DNA from: Microbaculum sp051390635
GTDB lineage: Bacteria > Pseudomonadota > Alphaproteobacteria > Rhizobiales > Tepidamorphaceae
Length of the DNA: 64,000 bases
NCBI RefSeq assembly: GCF_051390635.1
Contig: NZ_JBPODT010000002.1
Span: 1 to 64,000 of the forward strand
Reading direction: 5' to 3'
Each line of letters begins with the position of its first letter. Position 1 is the stretch's first letter. Positions 1 through 8,211 of this stretch are shown in pieces. Both the position numbers and the translations under genes were made by a program. Below the pieces are notes generated by a model, which was given only the letters and a program-made list of their open reading frames with translations, was not told the DNA's origin and searched no databases.

Positions 1-633
1 TTCTATGTAGAGTGTCTTCACGTCGAGCCTTGCCAGCCAGTCTCGCAGCGCGGTGGCGATGAACTCAGGCCCATTGTTGGACCGTATGTGCTCCGGCGGA
101 CCGTGCGTGACGAACAAATCGGCGAGCGTATCCAGCACACGCTGCGAGTTGAGCTTTCGGTCGACCTCGATCGCCAGGCATTCGCGGGTGTGTTCATCGA
201 TCACGACCAGCATCCGGAACGCCCTGCCATCATGGGTGCGATCCTGCACGAAGTCATAGGACCAGACGTGGTTGCGATGGGTCGGCCTCAGCCGCACACA
301 CGATCCGTCCGCTAGCCACAGACGCCCGCGCTTCGGTTGCTTCATGGGTACCTTGAGCCCCTCGCGCTGCCAGATGCGATAGACGCGCTTGACGTTCACC
401 ACCCAACCTTCGGCATTCAGCAGTGCCGTGATCCGGCGGTAGCCATATCGACCATATTGCTCAGCCAGGCGAATGACCGCTCTGGTTAGCGCGGCCTCAT
501 CCTGCCGGCCCTGTGGCTGCTTGCGCTGGGTGGAGCGATGCTGGCCGACCACATGGCAGGCACGGCGCACTGAGACGCCGAGATCCCTCACCACGTGGTC
601 GACACAGGCACGACGGCGCGAGGGGCTTAGAAG
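1..633 (-). CDS. IS3-family transposase OrfB, partial, DDE motif altered
   Basis: This is the catalytic rve-type integrase domain of an IS3 transposase, read in the -1 frame relative to orfA and running off the window edge. It has no start codon of its own that I can defend and is probably made as an OrfAB fusion by -1 frameshifting at an A-AAG run (complement of about 639-642). The helix-turn-helix part (YGRYGYRRITALL) is followed by the first catalytic Asp in WSYDF. The second catalytic Asp, normally in SDNGPEF, is Asn here: the codon at 76-78 (minus strand) reads AAC, giving SNNGPEF. The third acidic residue would lie outside the window. The Asp-to-Asn change should abolish catalysis, so this copy is probably dead. 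Confidence 0.85.
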
Positions 634-905
634 TTTCCCTTTGCAGCCTCTTTCAGGATCATCGCGTCCAGAGTCAGATCGGCAACGGCTTTGCGAAGCC
701 TCTGGTTCTCACGCTCCAGATCCTTCAGCCGTCTTGCCTGATCGACTTTCAGCCCGCCGTACTCCCGGCGCCAGCGGTAATAACTCTGCTCCGACACCGC
801 CAGCATGCGGCAGATCTGGCCTACCGTCTCGCCCTGGCTGAGACGAACCTCCGCCTCACGCAGCATCGCGATGATCTCTTCAGGGGAATAGCGCTTTCTC
901 GGCAT
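627..905 (-). CDS. IS3-family transposase OrfA
   Basis: This 92-residue protein has the usual IS3 OrfA layout. A helix-turn-helix (about residues 8-50, with SPEEIIAMLREAE and VGQICRMLAVSEQSYYRWRR) binds the IS ends. A leucine-zipper-like coiled coil (about residues 55-85, with LKDLERENQRLRKAV) allows oligomerisation. It ends with LKEAAKGNF and a stop codon overlapping the start of the orfB frame, as expected for programmed -1 frameshifting. The frame is intact. Length and domain order are normal for the family, and the ATG start lies inside the element about 65 bp from its end. Confidence 0.9.
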   Translation of the reverse strand: MPRKRYSPEEIIAMLREAEVRLSQGETVGQICRMLAVSEQSYYRWRREYGGLKVDQARRLKDLERENQRLRKAVADLTLDAMILKEAAKGNF

Positions 906-949
906 TCTCAGCTCCAGTTTTGGAGCCGAACTCTAACTTAGACCAATGG

Positions 950-971
950 CCACTTTCCGGGGAGCATACCA
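950..971 (-). repeat. Likely terminal inverted repeat of the IS3 element
   Basis: Read on the minus strand the segment begins TGGTATGCTCCCCGG and continues into AAAGTGG. It starts with TG, like IS3-family ends, and carries the CTCCCC core that I associate with this group. It lies about 45-65 bp outside the orfA start, the usual leader length. The partner repeat is outside the window, so the exact boundary is unproven. Confidence 0.5.
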
Positions 972-979
972 CGTCGGCC

Positions 980-1930
980 CTAATCGCCGGCCCTCATCAT
1001 GGCGACACGCTCGCCTTGCCCGGGCGGGTCGAAGGCGGGCTGCGTTTCCTTCAGCAGGCCGTGCAGGATGTCGGCGAAGACCTGTGCGCTCGGGGAACGG
1101 GTCCGTCCGCGGCGGCTCACCGCGCCGATCCTGCGGTCGATGGTCGGATCCGCCAGGTACTGGACGGCGAGGTCGTCCCCGTCGTCCAGCCGCAGCGCGA
1201 ACGAGGGCAGGATGCCGATGCCGATGCCGTTGCGCACCATGGTGTGCATCGTCGCGAGGTTGGTCACCTCGACGACCGGTGGAATGGTGTCGGGGAACTT
1301 GGGCAGATGCTTGTCGAGCAGGGACGGGATGCCGGTGCGCTCTGTCATCGCGATGCGCGGCAGCGTCAGCGCCTTTCGCCAGGTCAGCTTGCGGATTTCC
1401 GGAAAGTGCACCCGCGAATAGAAGACGCCCAGCCGTTCCACTGCGAGCGGCGTGAACAGCAGGTCGTCATAGGCCAGCGTGTCGGCGCAGATGCCCATGT
1501 CCACGGTCCCCTCGCGGACCTGCTGGGCGACGCCGCCGGAATTGGCCTCGTTGATCACCAGCCGGATCGACGGATAGCGCTCCTTCAACTGCCGGACCGC
1601 ATTCGGCACCACCGAGATGGCCAGCGAGGACAGGCACGCGATTTCGAGGTTGCCGAGCCGGCTGTCGCGGAACGCTTCGATGTCCTTCAACATCGCGTCA
1701 TATTCCGCGATTACAGCCCGCATGCGCGACACGATCAGGTCGCCGAAGGCGGTGGGGCCGATGTAGCGCGTGGTTCTGTCGAACAGCCGTGCCCCGAACT
1801 TCTCCTCGGTGGCCTGTATGACGGCGCTCAGCGACGGCTGGCTGATGCCCAGATGCCGGGCCGCCCGGCTGAATCCGCCGAAGTCCGCGGCTGCGACCAC
1901 CCATCGCATGTGCTGAACGCTCAGGCTCAT
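980..1930 (-). CDS. LysR-family transcriptional regulator
   Basis: This 316-residue LysR-type regulator has an N-terminal winged helix-turn-helix (about residues 4-62, with FSRAARHLGISQPSLSAVI) and a C-terminal periplasmic-binding-like effector domain (about residues 90-300). It diverges from the AtuA/TRAP operon across a 54-bp gap, the classic arrangement for a LysR activator of a catabolic operon, so it probably responds to the substrate or an intermediate of that pathway. The length is normal (usual range 290-320). The last 15 or so residues (GQGERVAMMRAGD) sit directly against the IS3 element end, so the native tail may have been altered by the insertion. The inducer is unknown. Confidence 0.9.
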   Translation of the reverse strand: MSLSVQHMRWVVAAADFGGFSRAARHLGISQPSLSAVIQATEEKFGARLFDRTTRYIGPTAFGDLIVSRMRAVIAEYDAMLKDIEAFRDSRLGNLEIACLSSLAISVVPNAVRQLKERYPSIRLVINEANSGGVAQQVREGTVDMGICADTLAYDDLLFTPLAVERLGVFYSRVHFPEIRKLTWRKALTLPRIAMTERTGIPSLLDKHLPKFPDTIPPVVEVTNLATMHTMVRNGIGIGILPSFALRLDDGDDLAVQYLADPTIDRRIGAVSRRGRTRSPSAQVFADILHGLLKETQPAFDPPGQGERVAMMRAGD

Positions 1931-1940
1931 AGGCTTTACC

Positions 1941-1957
1941 TATCAATATATCGATAT
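1941..1957. promoter_or_regulatory. Candidate LysR operator between lysR and the AtuA operon
   Basis: The 54-bp divergent gap contains TATC-N8-GATA (1941-1956) overlapping the 10-bp palindrome ATATCGATAT (1948-1957). Interrupted AT-rich dyads of this kind, close to the lysR start, are typical LysR-type binding sites. Seen directly: the dyads. Inferred: their use as an operator. Confidence 0.4.
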
Positions 1958-1984
1958 TCATGGCGTTAACTTGTAAAGGCGGCT

Positions 1985-3322
1985 ATGTCAATTTCCCGCC
2001 ACCTGAAACCCGAAGCGGATGGCTTGAGAGTGCGCAATTCGGTACGTATCGGTGGCGGCGCGGGGTTTGCGTCCGACCGGATCGACGCGTTGGGGCCCCT
2101 GATCAGGAACGGCTCCGTCGATTACATCATTCTGGAAATGCTGGCCGAGCGGACGCTCGCCATCCTGCAGGGCGCCCAGGAAATCGGCCGCGACGGCTTC
2201 TTTCCCAGCCTGCTGCACCGCCTGGACCGCTATCTTCCCGAATGCCTCGATAAGGGCATCGGCATCATCACCAATGGCGGCGGCGTGGACCCGCTCGGGG
2301 CGGCGAAGCGCATCGCCGAGACACGGTCGCGCCGCGACATTCCGTGCCGCATCGGCGTGGTGACCGGTGACGACGTGCGCGCGGCGATCCTGCGCGACGA
2401 CGTCATGATCCCGGAATATGGCGTGCGGCTCAGCGAGATCGGCCGCGGCTGCATCTCCGCGCATGCCTATCTCGGGTCCGAGGGCATCGAGCGCTGCCTC
2501 GCCGATGGGGCGCATGTCGTGATTACCGGCCGCGTCGCCGATCCGGCGCTGGTGCTCGGCCCGGTGCGTCATGCGCTCGGCTGGTCGCCCACGGACTTCG
2601 ATCTGGCCGCGCGCGGCCTCGTCGCCGGCCATCTCGTCGAATGCGGCGCCCAGGCGACCGGCGGCTATTTCGCCGATGCCGTCAACAAGACCGTGCCGGA
2701 TCTCGAGACCGTCGGCTACCCGATCGCCGAAGTCCATTGCGACGGCCGCATCGTCATTTCCAAGCCGTCGGAGACCGGTGGCGTCGTCGATCGCCGCACG
2801 GTGACCGAGCAGCTTCTCTACGAGGTGCACGACCCCTCGCAGTATCTGACGCCCGACGCCGTCATCGACCTGAGCCAGGCGGAAGTCGACGAGGCGCAGG
2901 ACGGCGTGCACGTCACCGGCATCGCCGGCCGGCCCGCGCCGGAGACGCTGAAGGTGCTGGTGGCGCTGGAGAACGGCTATCTCGTCGAAGGTGGCATTTC
3001 CTATCACGGGCCGGGCGCGCTCGAGCGCGCGGCGCTGGCCGAGGACATCCTGCGCAAGCGCTTCAAGCTGATCCTTCGCGGCAAGGCGCGGGACATCTGG
3101 TTCACCCGATACGGAACCGGCGACGTGCGGCTGCACATGTGCGCGCGGGTGCGCGACACCCAGCAGGCCGACATTCTCGCCGCCGAGGTCGAGGCGCTCT
3201 ACACCAACGGCCCGGCCGGCGGCGGCGGTGCCCGCGCCGTGGTGCGCCGGTCCCTCGAGATCGTCAGCACCCTTATCCCCCGCGACACCGTGTCCGTCTC
3301 CGTGGAGATGATCGATGCCTGA
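1985..3322 (+). CDS. AtuA-like large subunit (DUF1446), copy 1
   Basis: The 445-residue protein belongs to the acyclic terpene utilisation AtuA family (DUF1446), whose chemistry is not established. Conserved landmarks are the N-terminal GGGAGFASDR, NGGGVDPLG, VVITGRVADPALVLGP, HLVECGAQATGG and the C-terminal glycine run GPAGGGGARA. AtuA proteins can be about 600 residues long when large and small parts are fused; here the small part is a separate gene overlapping by 8 bp. It is the first gene of the LysR-controlled operon with TRAP importer, aldehyde dehydrogenase, BKACE and SDR genes, which points to a role in catabolism of an imported organic acid. It is distinctly diverged from the second AtuA-like protein at 25,781. 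Confidence 0.85.
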   Translation: MSISRHLKPEADGLRVRNSVRIGGGAGFASDRIDALGPLIRNGSVDYIILEMLAERTLAILQGAQEIGRDGFFPSLLHRLDRYLPECLDKGIGIITNGGGVDPLGAAKRIAETRSRRDIPCRIGVVTGDDVRAAILRDDVMIPEYGVRLSEIGRGCISAHAYLGSEGIERCLADGAHVVITGRVADPALVLGPVRHALGWSPTDFDLAARGLVAGHLVECGAQATGGYFADAVNKTVPDLETVGYPIAEVHCDGRIVISKPSETGGVVDRRTVTEQLLYEVHDPSQYLTPDAVIDLSQAEVDEAQDGVHVTGIAGRPAPETLKVLVALENGYLVEGGISYHGPGALERAALAEDILRKRFKLILRGKARDIWFTRYGTGDVRLHMCARVRDTQQADILAAEVEALYTNGPAGGGGARAVVRRSLEIVSTLIPRDTVSVSVEMIDA

Positions 3323-3713
3323 GATAGAGCCTAAGGTTTCACTGCCGCTCTACGACCTGGCCCATGCGCGCGCCGGCGACAAGGGCGACACGCTGAGCAT
3401 CTGCGTGATCGCCTACGACCGGGCCGACTACGCGCTGATCGGCGAGCAGGCCACGCCGGAACGGGTGGCCGCGCATTTCGGCGACGACGTCAAAGGGGCC
3501 GTGCGGCGCTACGACCTGCCACGCCTCGGTGCCTACAATTTCGTGCTCGAGCAGGCCCTGGCGGGCGGCGTCAGCAAGGCGCTGACGCTCGACACCCACG
3601 GCAAGGCCAAGAGCGGCACGTTGCTGGCGATGACGGTCGAGGTCCCGCAGGACCATCCCGCCGCCGCCCGGAACGCGGAAGACCGGCGCGACGAAGACAC
3701 CAGTTCGAAATAG
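3315..3713 (+). CDS. AtuA-related small subunit, copy 1
   Basis: This 132-residue protein matches the small, ferredoxin-fold-like C-terminal part of fused AtuA proteins. The diagnostic motif is ARAGDKGDTLSICVIA near the N-terminus (about residues 14-30); the second copy in the window has the parallel RSGDKGDVASVGVIA. It overlaps the large subunit by 8 bp, implying translational coupling and probably a complex. Residues 110-132 are hydrophilic and charged, a tail not present in the second copy. Its exact function is unknown. Confidence 0.8.
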   Translation: MPEIEPKVSLPLYDLAHARAGDKGDTLSICVIAYDRADYALIGEQATPERVAAHFGDDVKGAVRRYDLPRLGAYNFVLEQALAGGVSKALTLDTHGKAKSGTLLAMTVEVPQDHPAAARNAEDRRDEDTSSK

Positions 3714-3743
3714 TCACCTAGCTGTAAAATGGAGGAAATACCG

Positions 3744-4784
3744 ATGTCCAAGAGCACGAAGGCGCTCGCAATCACGATGGCGATCTGCGGTGCGACCGCG
3801 TTGACGCCGGCCTATGCCAAGACGCTCGAGGTTCAGAGCGTCTACCCGAACAACATGCTGTATCAGGGCGAATCCTCGCTGCGCTTCGCCGAGCAGCTCG
3901 AAGCCGTGACCGGTGGCGACCTCAAGGTCAAGGTGTTCTCGGCCAACGAGCTGGTCCCGTCCTTCGAGGTGTTCGACGCCGTCAGCTCCGGCGCGATCGA
4001 GGCCGGCTGGGACTGGACCTCCTATTGGGGTTCGAAGATCCCGGTCGCCAATCTCATCGGCGCGATGCCGTTCGGCCCGCAGGGCGAGGTGTTCGTCGGC
4101 TGGATGTATCAGGGCGGCGGCCTGGAGCTGCTGCGCGAGGCGTATGCGCCTTACGACGTGGTTCCGGTACCCTGCCACCTGACCGCGCCGGAGCCGGGCG
4201 GTTGGTTCAACGTCGAGATCAACGAGCCGGGCGACCTGAAGGGCCTGTCGATGCGTATCGGCGGCCTGGGTGCCAAGGTGGTGGAGAAGCTCGGTGTCAC
4301 GCCGCTGCTCATCCCCGGCGGCGAGGTGTATCTGGCGCTGGAACGTGGTCGCATCGACGCGGCCGAGTTCTCCCATCCCTCGCTCGACCGTCAGCTCGGC
4401 TTGCCGGAAGTCGGCAAGTACTATTACTTCCCGGGCTGGCATCAGCCGGGTAGCTGGAACTCGCTGCTGGTCAACAAGACCACGTGGGAGGGCCTGACCG
4501 ACGCGCAGCGCGCGGCGATCGAGACCACCTGCCAGGCGAACGTGCTGTGGTCGCTCTACGCCATCAACGCCCTCCAGGGCGACATCCTGGTCGAACTGGA
4601 GAAAGAGGGCGTCGAGGTCCGGGAGTTCCCGGAGACCGTGATGGCCGCGCTCAAGACCGCCACCGACGAGACGCTGGCTGAACAGGCCGAGCAGGACGAG
4701 CTCTTCAAGCGCGCGCTCGAGTCCATCAACGCCTATGTGGCGAGCGTCGACGTGTGGAACGCGAAAGTGCTGCCGCGCAAGTAA
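3744..4784 (+). CDS. dctP: TRAP transporter substrate-binding protein, DctP/TakP-like
   Basis: This periplasmic receptor of a tripartite ATP-independent transporter hands an organic acid to the DctQM permease encoded just downstream. The ATG at 3744 is preferred over the one at 3729 because a strong ribosome site (GGAGGA, 3731-3736) sits 7 bp upstream of it. The 346-residue product then begins with a clean Sec signal peptide of about 25 residues ending in AYA. The MRIGG segment (about residue 175) supplies the Arg that pairs with substrate carboxylate in this family. The DWTSYW and MYQGGG motifs recall the 2-oxo-acid-binding TakP group, so an oxo acid is possible but not proven. Confidence 0.88.
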   Translation: MSKSTKALAITMAICGATALTPAYAKTLEVQSVYPNNMLYQGESSLRFAEQLEAVTGGDLKVKVFSANELVPSFEVFDAVSSGAIEAGWDWTSYWGSKIPVANLIGAMPFGPQGEVFVGWMYQGGGLELLREAYAPYDVVPVPCHLTAPEPGGWFNVEINEPGDLKGLSMRIGGLGAKVVEKLGVTPLLIPGGEVYLALERGRIDAAEFSHPSLDRQLGLPEVGKYYYFPGWHQPGSWNSLLVNKTTWEGLTDAQRAAIETTCQANVLWSLYAINALQGDILVELEKEGVEVREFPETVMAALKTATDETLAEQAEQDELFKRALESINAYVASVDVWNAKVLPRK

Positions 4785-4831
4785 CGGCGACGGTTGCCGT
4801 CCGCGGGCGGCCGCTGCAAGGAGGACTTGTG

Positions 4832-5374
4832 GTGATTGGATATCTCGTAAATGGGGCAGGGCGGCTGAGCGCCGCCCTCCTCCTGCCGCTGATCGCTCTG
4901 GTTCTGATCGGCATCGGCGCCCGCCTGCTCGGGTTCAACGAGGTCGTGTCGTGGCCCGTGTCGCTGCCCGTCATCGGCAGCGGCGTCACCGCCAACACGC
5001 TGATCGAGCTGCAGTCCTTCCTGTTCGGCATCATGTTCCTGTTCGCCGGGGCGAGTGCCTTGCGCCGCGGCGAGCACGTCATGGTCGACATGCTGAGCGG
5101 AACGTTCTCGGACAGGACGCGCGCCGTGATCGACAGCCTCGCGATCCTGTTCCTGATGCTGCCCTTCCTGGCGGTGACCGGCTGGGCCTCGATCGGCTTC
5201 GTCGAGCGCTCGTGGTTTGCCGCCGAGACGTCGCATTCGGGCAGCCTGACGCACATCTTCCTGTTCAAGGCGGCCATCCCGGTCGGACTTTTCCTGCTCG
5301 CGCTGGAAACCCTGTCGCGCCTGTGCGGCAACATCGTCTTCCTGGTCAAGGGGGAGCCCGTCCGCCATGACTGA
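4832..5374 (+). CDS. dctQ: TRAP transporter small permease, DctQ-type
   Basis: This is the small membrane subunit of the TRAP importer, about 180 residues with four hydrophobic helices, lying between the receptor and the large permease. The GTG at 4832 is chosen because AAGGAGG (4818-4824) lies at the right distance and the protein then starts just before helix 1. A longer frame back to 4754 overlaps dctP and adds a hydrophilic stretch with no family support. The RRGEHVMVDML segment after helix 2 is characteristic of DctQ proteins. It overlaps dctM by 8 bp. Confidence 0.88.
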   Translation: MIGYLVNGAGRLSAALLLPLIALVLIGIGARLLGFNEVVSWPVSLPVIGSGVTANTLIELQSFLFGIMFLFAGASALRRGEHVMVDMLSGTFSDRTRAVIDSLAILFLMLPFLAVTGWASIGFVERSWFAAETSHSGSLTHIFLFKAAIPVGLFLLALETLSRLCGNIVFLVKGEPVRHD

Positions 5375-6698
5375 AATGCTGCCCCTGGTGATGATCGGGC
5401 TTCTGATCGTCTTCATCTTCCTCGGCTTTCCGGTCGCGTTCGTGCTCGGCGGCGTCGGTATCGGCGTCGGCCTGCTGGCCGGCCTGCCGCTGGGCTTCTT
5501 CAACATCGTGGTGTCGCGCATCTACGTGAACGTCATGATGAACTGGCTGCTGCTGGCCATCCCGCTGTTCATCTTCATGGGGCTGGTGCTGGAACGCTCC
5601 GGCATCGTGCGCACGCTGCTGCTGTCGTCGGCGCGCATGATGGGACGCTTTCCCGGCAACATCGCGCTTTCGGTGGTGATCATCGGCGTGATCTTCGCCG
5701 CCGCGACGGGTGTCATCGGTGCCTCCGTGGTGCTGCTCGGCATCATCGCGCTGCCGGCCATGCACGCGGCCGGCTACCGCCAGGAGCTTGCCGCCGGCGT
5801 CGTCATGGCATCGAGCACACTGGGCATCCTCATTCCGCCGAGCATCATGCTCGTGCTGATCGGCGACCAGATGCAGGTGTCTGTCGGCAAGCTGTTCGCC
5901 GGGGCCATCATGCCGGGCCTGGTCATTGCCGGCCTGATGTTCGTGACGATCCTGTCCTATTGCTTTCTCAGGCCCCAGGCCGCGCCCGCCTATGTCGACA
6001 AGGACTGGGAGGAGCTCAGCTTCCTGACCCAGCTGCGCGGCTTCGTCGAGCCGCTGGTGCTGATCACCATCGTGCTCGGATCGATCCTGGCCGGCATAGC
6101 CACGCCGACGGAAGCCGCCGCGATCGGCGCGGCCGGGGCGATGGTCCTGGCGGCGATGCATGGCGGGCTCAACCGGCGCATCCTCGGCGAGGCGACGCGC
6201 TCGACCGTGACCACCACGGCGATGGTCCTTTGGCTGATGGTCGGGGCGACGTGCTTCTCCCTGGTCTTCACCCGCCTTGGCGGCAACGACCTGGTGGCCT
6301 CGGCCACCGACGCGATGGGGCTTGGGCCCTACGGCACGATGATCGCCGTGCTGGCGCTCGTGTTCGTCCTCGGCTTCTTCCTGGAATGGATCGAGATCAC
6401 CTACATCGTCGTGCCGATCTTCCTGCCGGTGATCGTCGGTCTGGATTTTGGTGCAGGCGTGGAACCCCAGGACATCGCCCTTTGGTTCGGCGTGCTGCTG
6501 GCTGTCTGCCTGCAGACCTCGTTCCTCACGCCGCCCTTCGGCTTTGCCCTGTTCTACCTGAAGGGCATCGCCAAGCAGACGATAAGCGTCAAGAACATCT
6601 ACAAGGGCGCGATCCCGTTCGTGCTCATCCAGTTGATCGCCCTGACGGCGACGATCCTGTTCCCCGGGATCATCCTGTGGCTGCCGAGCCTGATGTAG
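5367..6698 (+). CDS. dctM: TRAP transporter large permease, DctM-type
   Basis: The 443-residue protein is the sodium-coupled transport subunit of the TRAP system, with about twelve hydrophobic helices and the family motifs GFPVAFVLGG at the N-terminus, SSTLGILIPPSIMLVLIG in the middle and LTPPFGFALFY near the end. Length is normal (420-450). It overlaps dctQ and is followed after about 60 bp by the aldehyde dehydrogenase gene, so transport and metabolism are probably co-expressed. Confidence 0.92.
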   Translation: MTEMLPLVMIGLLIVFIFLGFPVAFVLGGVGIGVGLLAGLPLGFFNIVVSRIYVNVMMNWLLLAIPLFIFMGLVLERSGIVRTLLLSSARMMGRFPGNIALSVVIIGVIFAAATGVIGASVVLLGIIALPAMHAAGYRQELAAGVVMASSTLGILIPPSIMLVLIGDQMQVSVGKLFAGAIMPGLVIAGLMFVTILSYCFLRPQAAPAYVDKDWEELSFLTQLRGFVEPLVLITIVLGSILAGIATPTEAAAIGAAGAMVLAAMHGGLNRRILGEATRSTVTTTAMVLWLMVGATCFSLVFTRLGGNDLVASATDAMGLGPYGTMIAVLALVFVLGFFLEWIEITYIVVPIFLPVIVGLDFGAGVEPQDIALWFGVLLAVCLQTSFLTPPFGFALFYLKGIAKQTISVKNIYKGAIPFVLIQLIALTATILFPGIILWLPSLM

Positions 6699-6760
6699 CC
6701 GGCGCCCGGGCGGTTTCCCCTGACAACGACCTGTGACCTGCGAATAGAGGGATGAACTCT

Positions 6761-8200
6761 ATGTATCCGACGTTGAAACTGTACATCGATGGTGTCTGGC
6801 GCGACGGCTCCGAGGGCGCGTCCGAGCCGGTCTACAATCCGGCGACGGGCGAAGTGATCGCCACGCTGCCGCATGCCAGCCGGGCCGACCTCGATGACGC
6901 CCTGGCGTCGTCGCGCGCGGCCTTCGCCAAGTGGAAGAAGGTTTCGGCCCACGAGCGCTCGACCTACCTGAAGAAAGTCGCCGCGCTGCTGCGCGAGCGC
7001 AGCGAACAGATCTCGCAGGTGCTGACGCTGGAGCAGGGCAAGCCGTTGCCGGAAGCCCGTGTCGAGATGGTCTACACCGCGGACGTGTTCGAATGGTACG
7101 CCGAGGAAGCGCGCCGCACCTACGGCCACATCATCCCCGCGCGCAACACCACCCATCGCCAGATGGTGCTGAAGGAGCCGATCGGCCCGGCCCTCGGCCT
7201 GTCGCCCTGGAACTTCCCGGGCATCGTGCCCGCGCGCAAGGTCGGCGCGGCGCTGGCCGCCGGCTGCGTGTCGATCATCAAGGCGTCGGAGGAAACGCCG
7301 GGCACCTGCGTCGAGATCGTCCGCGCCTGCCACGATGCGGGCATTCCCGCCGGCGTGGTCAACATGGTGTTCGGCGTTCCCGCCGAGATCTCGTCCTACC
7401 TGATGGCGTCCGACGTTATCCGGCAGGTCTCCTTCACCGGCTCGATCCCCGTCGGCAAGCATCTGGCCCGGCTGGCCAGCGACAACCTGATCCGCTGCAC
7501 GCTGGAGCTGGGCGGTCATGCCCCCGTCATCGTGCTGAAGGATGCCGACGTGCGCAAGGCGGCCCGTGTCGCGGCGACCGGCAAGTTCTACCGCAACGCC
7601 GGCCAGGTCTGCGTGTCGCCGACCCGTTTCCTGGTCGAGGCGCCGGTCTACGACGCTTTCGTCGAGGAGATGACGACGATCGCCAACAGCGTGAAAGTGG
7701 GCAACGGCGCCGTCGACGGCACCGAGATGGGGCCGCTCGCCAATCCGCGCCGCCTCGACGTGATGGAGGAACTGGTCGCCGACGCCCGCACCCGCGGGGC
7801 CAGGATTGCTGCCGGCGGCAACCGGGTCGGCAACCAGGGTAATTTCTGGGCCCCGACCGTGATTGCCGACGTCACGACCGAATGCCAGATCATGAACGAC
7901 GAGCCGTTCGGCCCGCTGGCGCCGATCATGCCCGTCGACAGCCTGGATGCCGCCATCGCCGAGGCCAACCGGCTTCCCGTCGGGCTCGCCTCCTACGTCT
8001 TCACCAGTGCAATGGACACCGCGCGCCAGGCGGCCGAGGAGATCGAGGCCGGCGTCGTCACCATCAACCACGTCATCGCCTCGATGGCCGAGACGCCGTT
8101 CGGCGGCGTCAAGCAGAGCGGCGACGGCCGCGAGGGCGGGGCCGAAGGCCTGGAAGAGTTCCTGGTCACGAAATACGTGTCCGAAGGCCCGGCGGTCTGA
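6761..8200 (+). CDS. NAD(P)-dependent aldehyde dehydrogenase, succinate-semialdehyde dehydrogenase-like
   Basis: This aldehyde dehydrogenase of about 479 residues oxidises an aldehyde to an acid. The catalytic Cys is in AGQVCVS (Cys284) and the general-base Glu in LELGGHAP (Glu249). The cofactor loop is FTGSIPVGK and the substrate side carries LSPWNFPG. The overall form is GabD-like. The ATG at 6761 is preferred to the one at 6752 because the AGAGGGA ribosome site at 6747-6752 would be too close to the earlier codon. Position after the TRAP genes suggests it acts on a semialdehyde or aldehyde intermediate of the imported compound. Confidence 0.88.
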   Translation: MYPTLKLYIDGVWRDGSEGASEPVYNPATGEVIATLPHASRADLDDALASSRAAFAKWKKVSAHERSTYLKKVAALLRERSEQISQVLTLEQGKPLPEARVEMVYTADVFEWYAEEARRTYGHIIPARNTTHRQMVLKEPIGPALGLSPWNFPGIVPARKVGAALAAGCVSIIKASEETPGTCVEIVRACHDAGIPAGVVNMVFGVPAEISSYLMASDVIRQVSFTGSIPVGKHLARLASDNLIRCTLELGGHAPVIVLKDADVRKAARVAATGKFYRNAGQVCVSPTRFLVEAPVYDAFVEEMTTIANSVKVGNGAVDGTEMGPLANPRRLDVMEELVADARTRGARIAAGGNRVGNQGNFWAPTVIADVTTECQIMNDEPFGPLAPIMPVDSLDAAIAEANRLPVGLASYVFTSAMDTARQAAEEIEAGVVTINHVIASMAETPFGGVKQSGDGREGGAEGLEEFLVTKYVSEGPAV

Positions 8201-8211
8201 GAAGCGGCGTC

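Larger units (their letters stand above)
1..971 (-). mobile_element. IS3-family insertion sequence, truncated by the window edge
   Basis: The element consists of two transposase frames in the IS3 arrangement (orfA, then orfB in the -1 frame) and an outer end near 950-971. The far end lies beyond position 1, so only the orfA side and about 210 codons of orfB are present. The orfB protein motifs (WSYDFV, GPPEHIRS) match the IS3 family, probably the IS407 group; the group is inferred from memory of the family. The element lies immediately downstream of a lysR gene whose stop codon is about 9 bp from the proposed IS end. No target duplication can be checked because the other end is missing. Confidence 0.85.

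Noticed and set aside
6599..8071. 490-codon minus-strand frame opposite the aldehyde dehydrogenase
   Set aside because: Shadow of a gene with intact catalytic residues.
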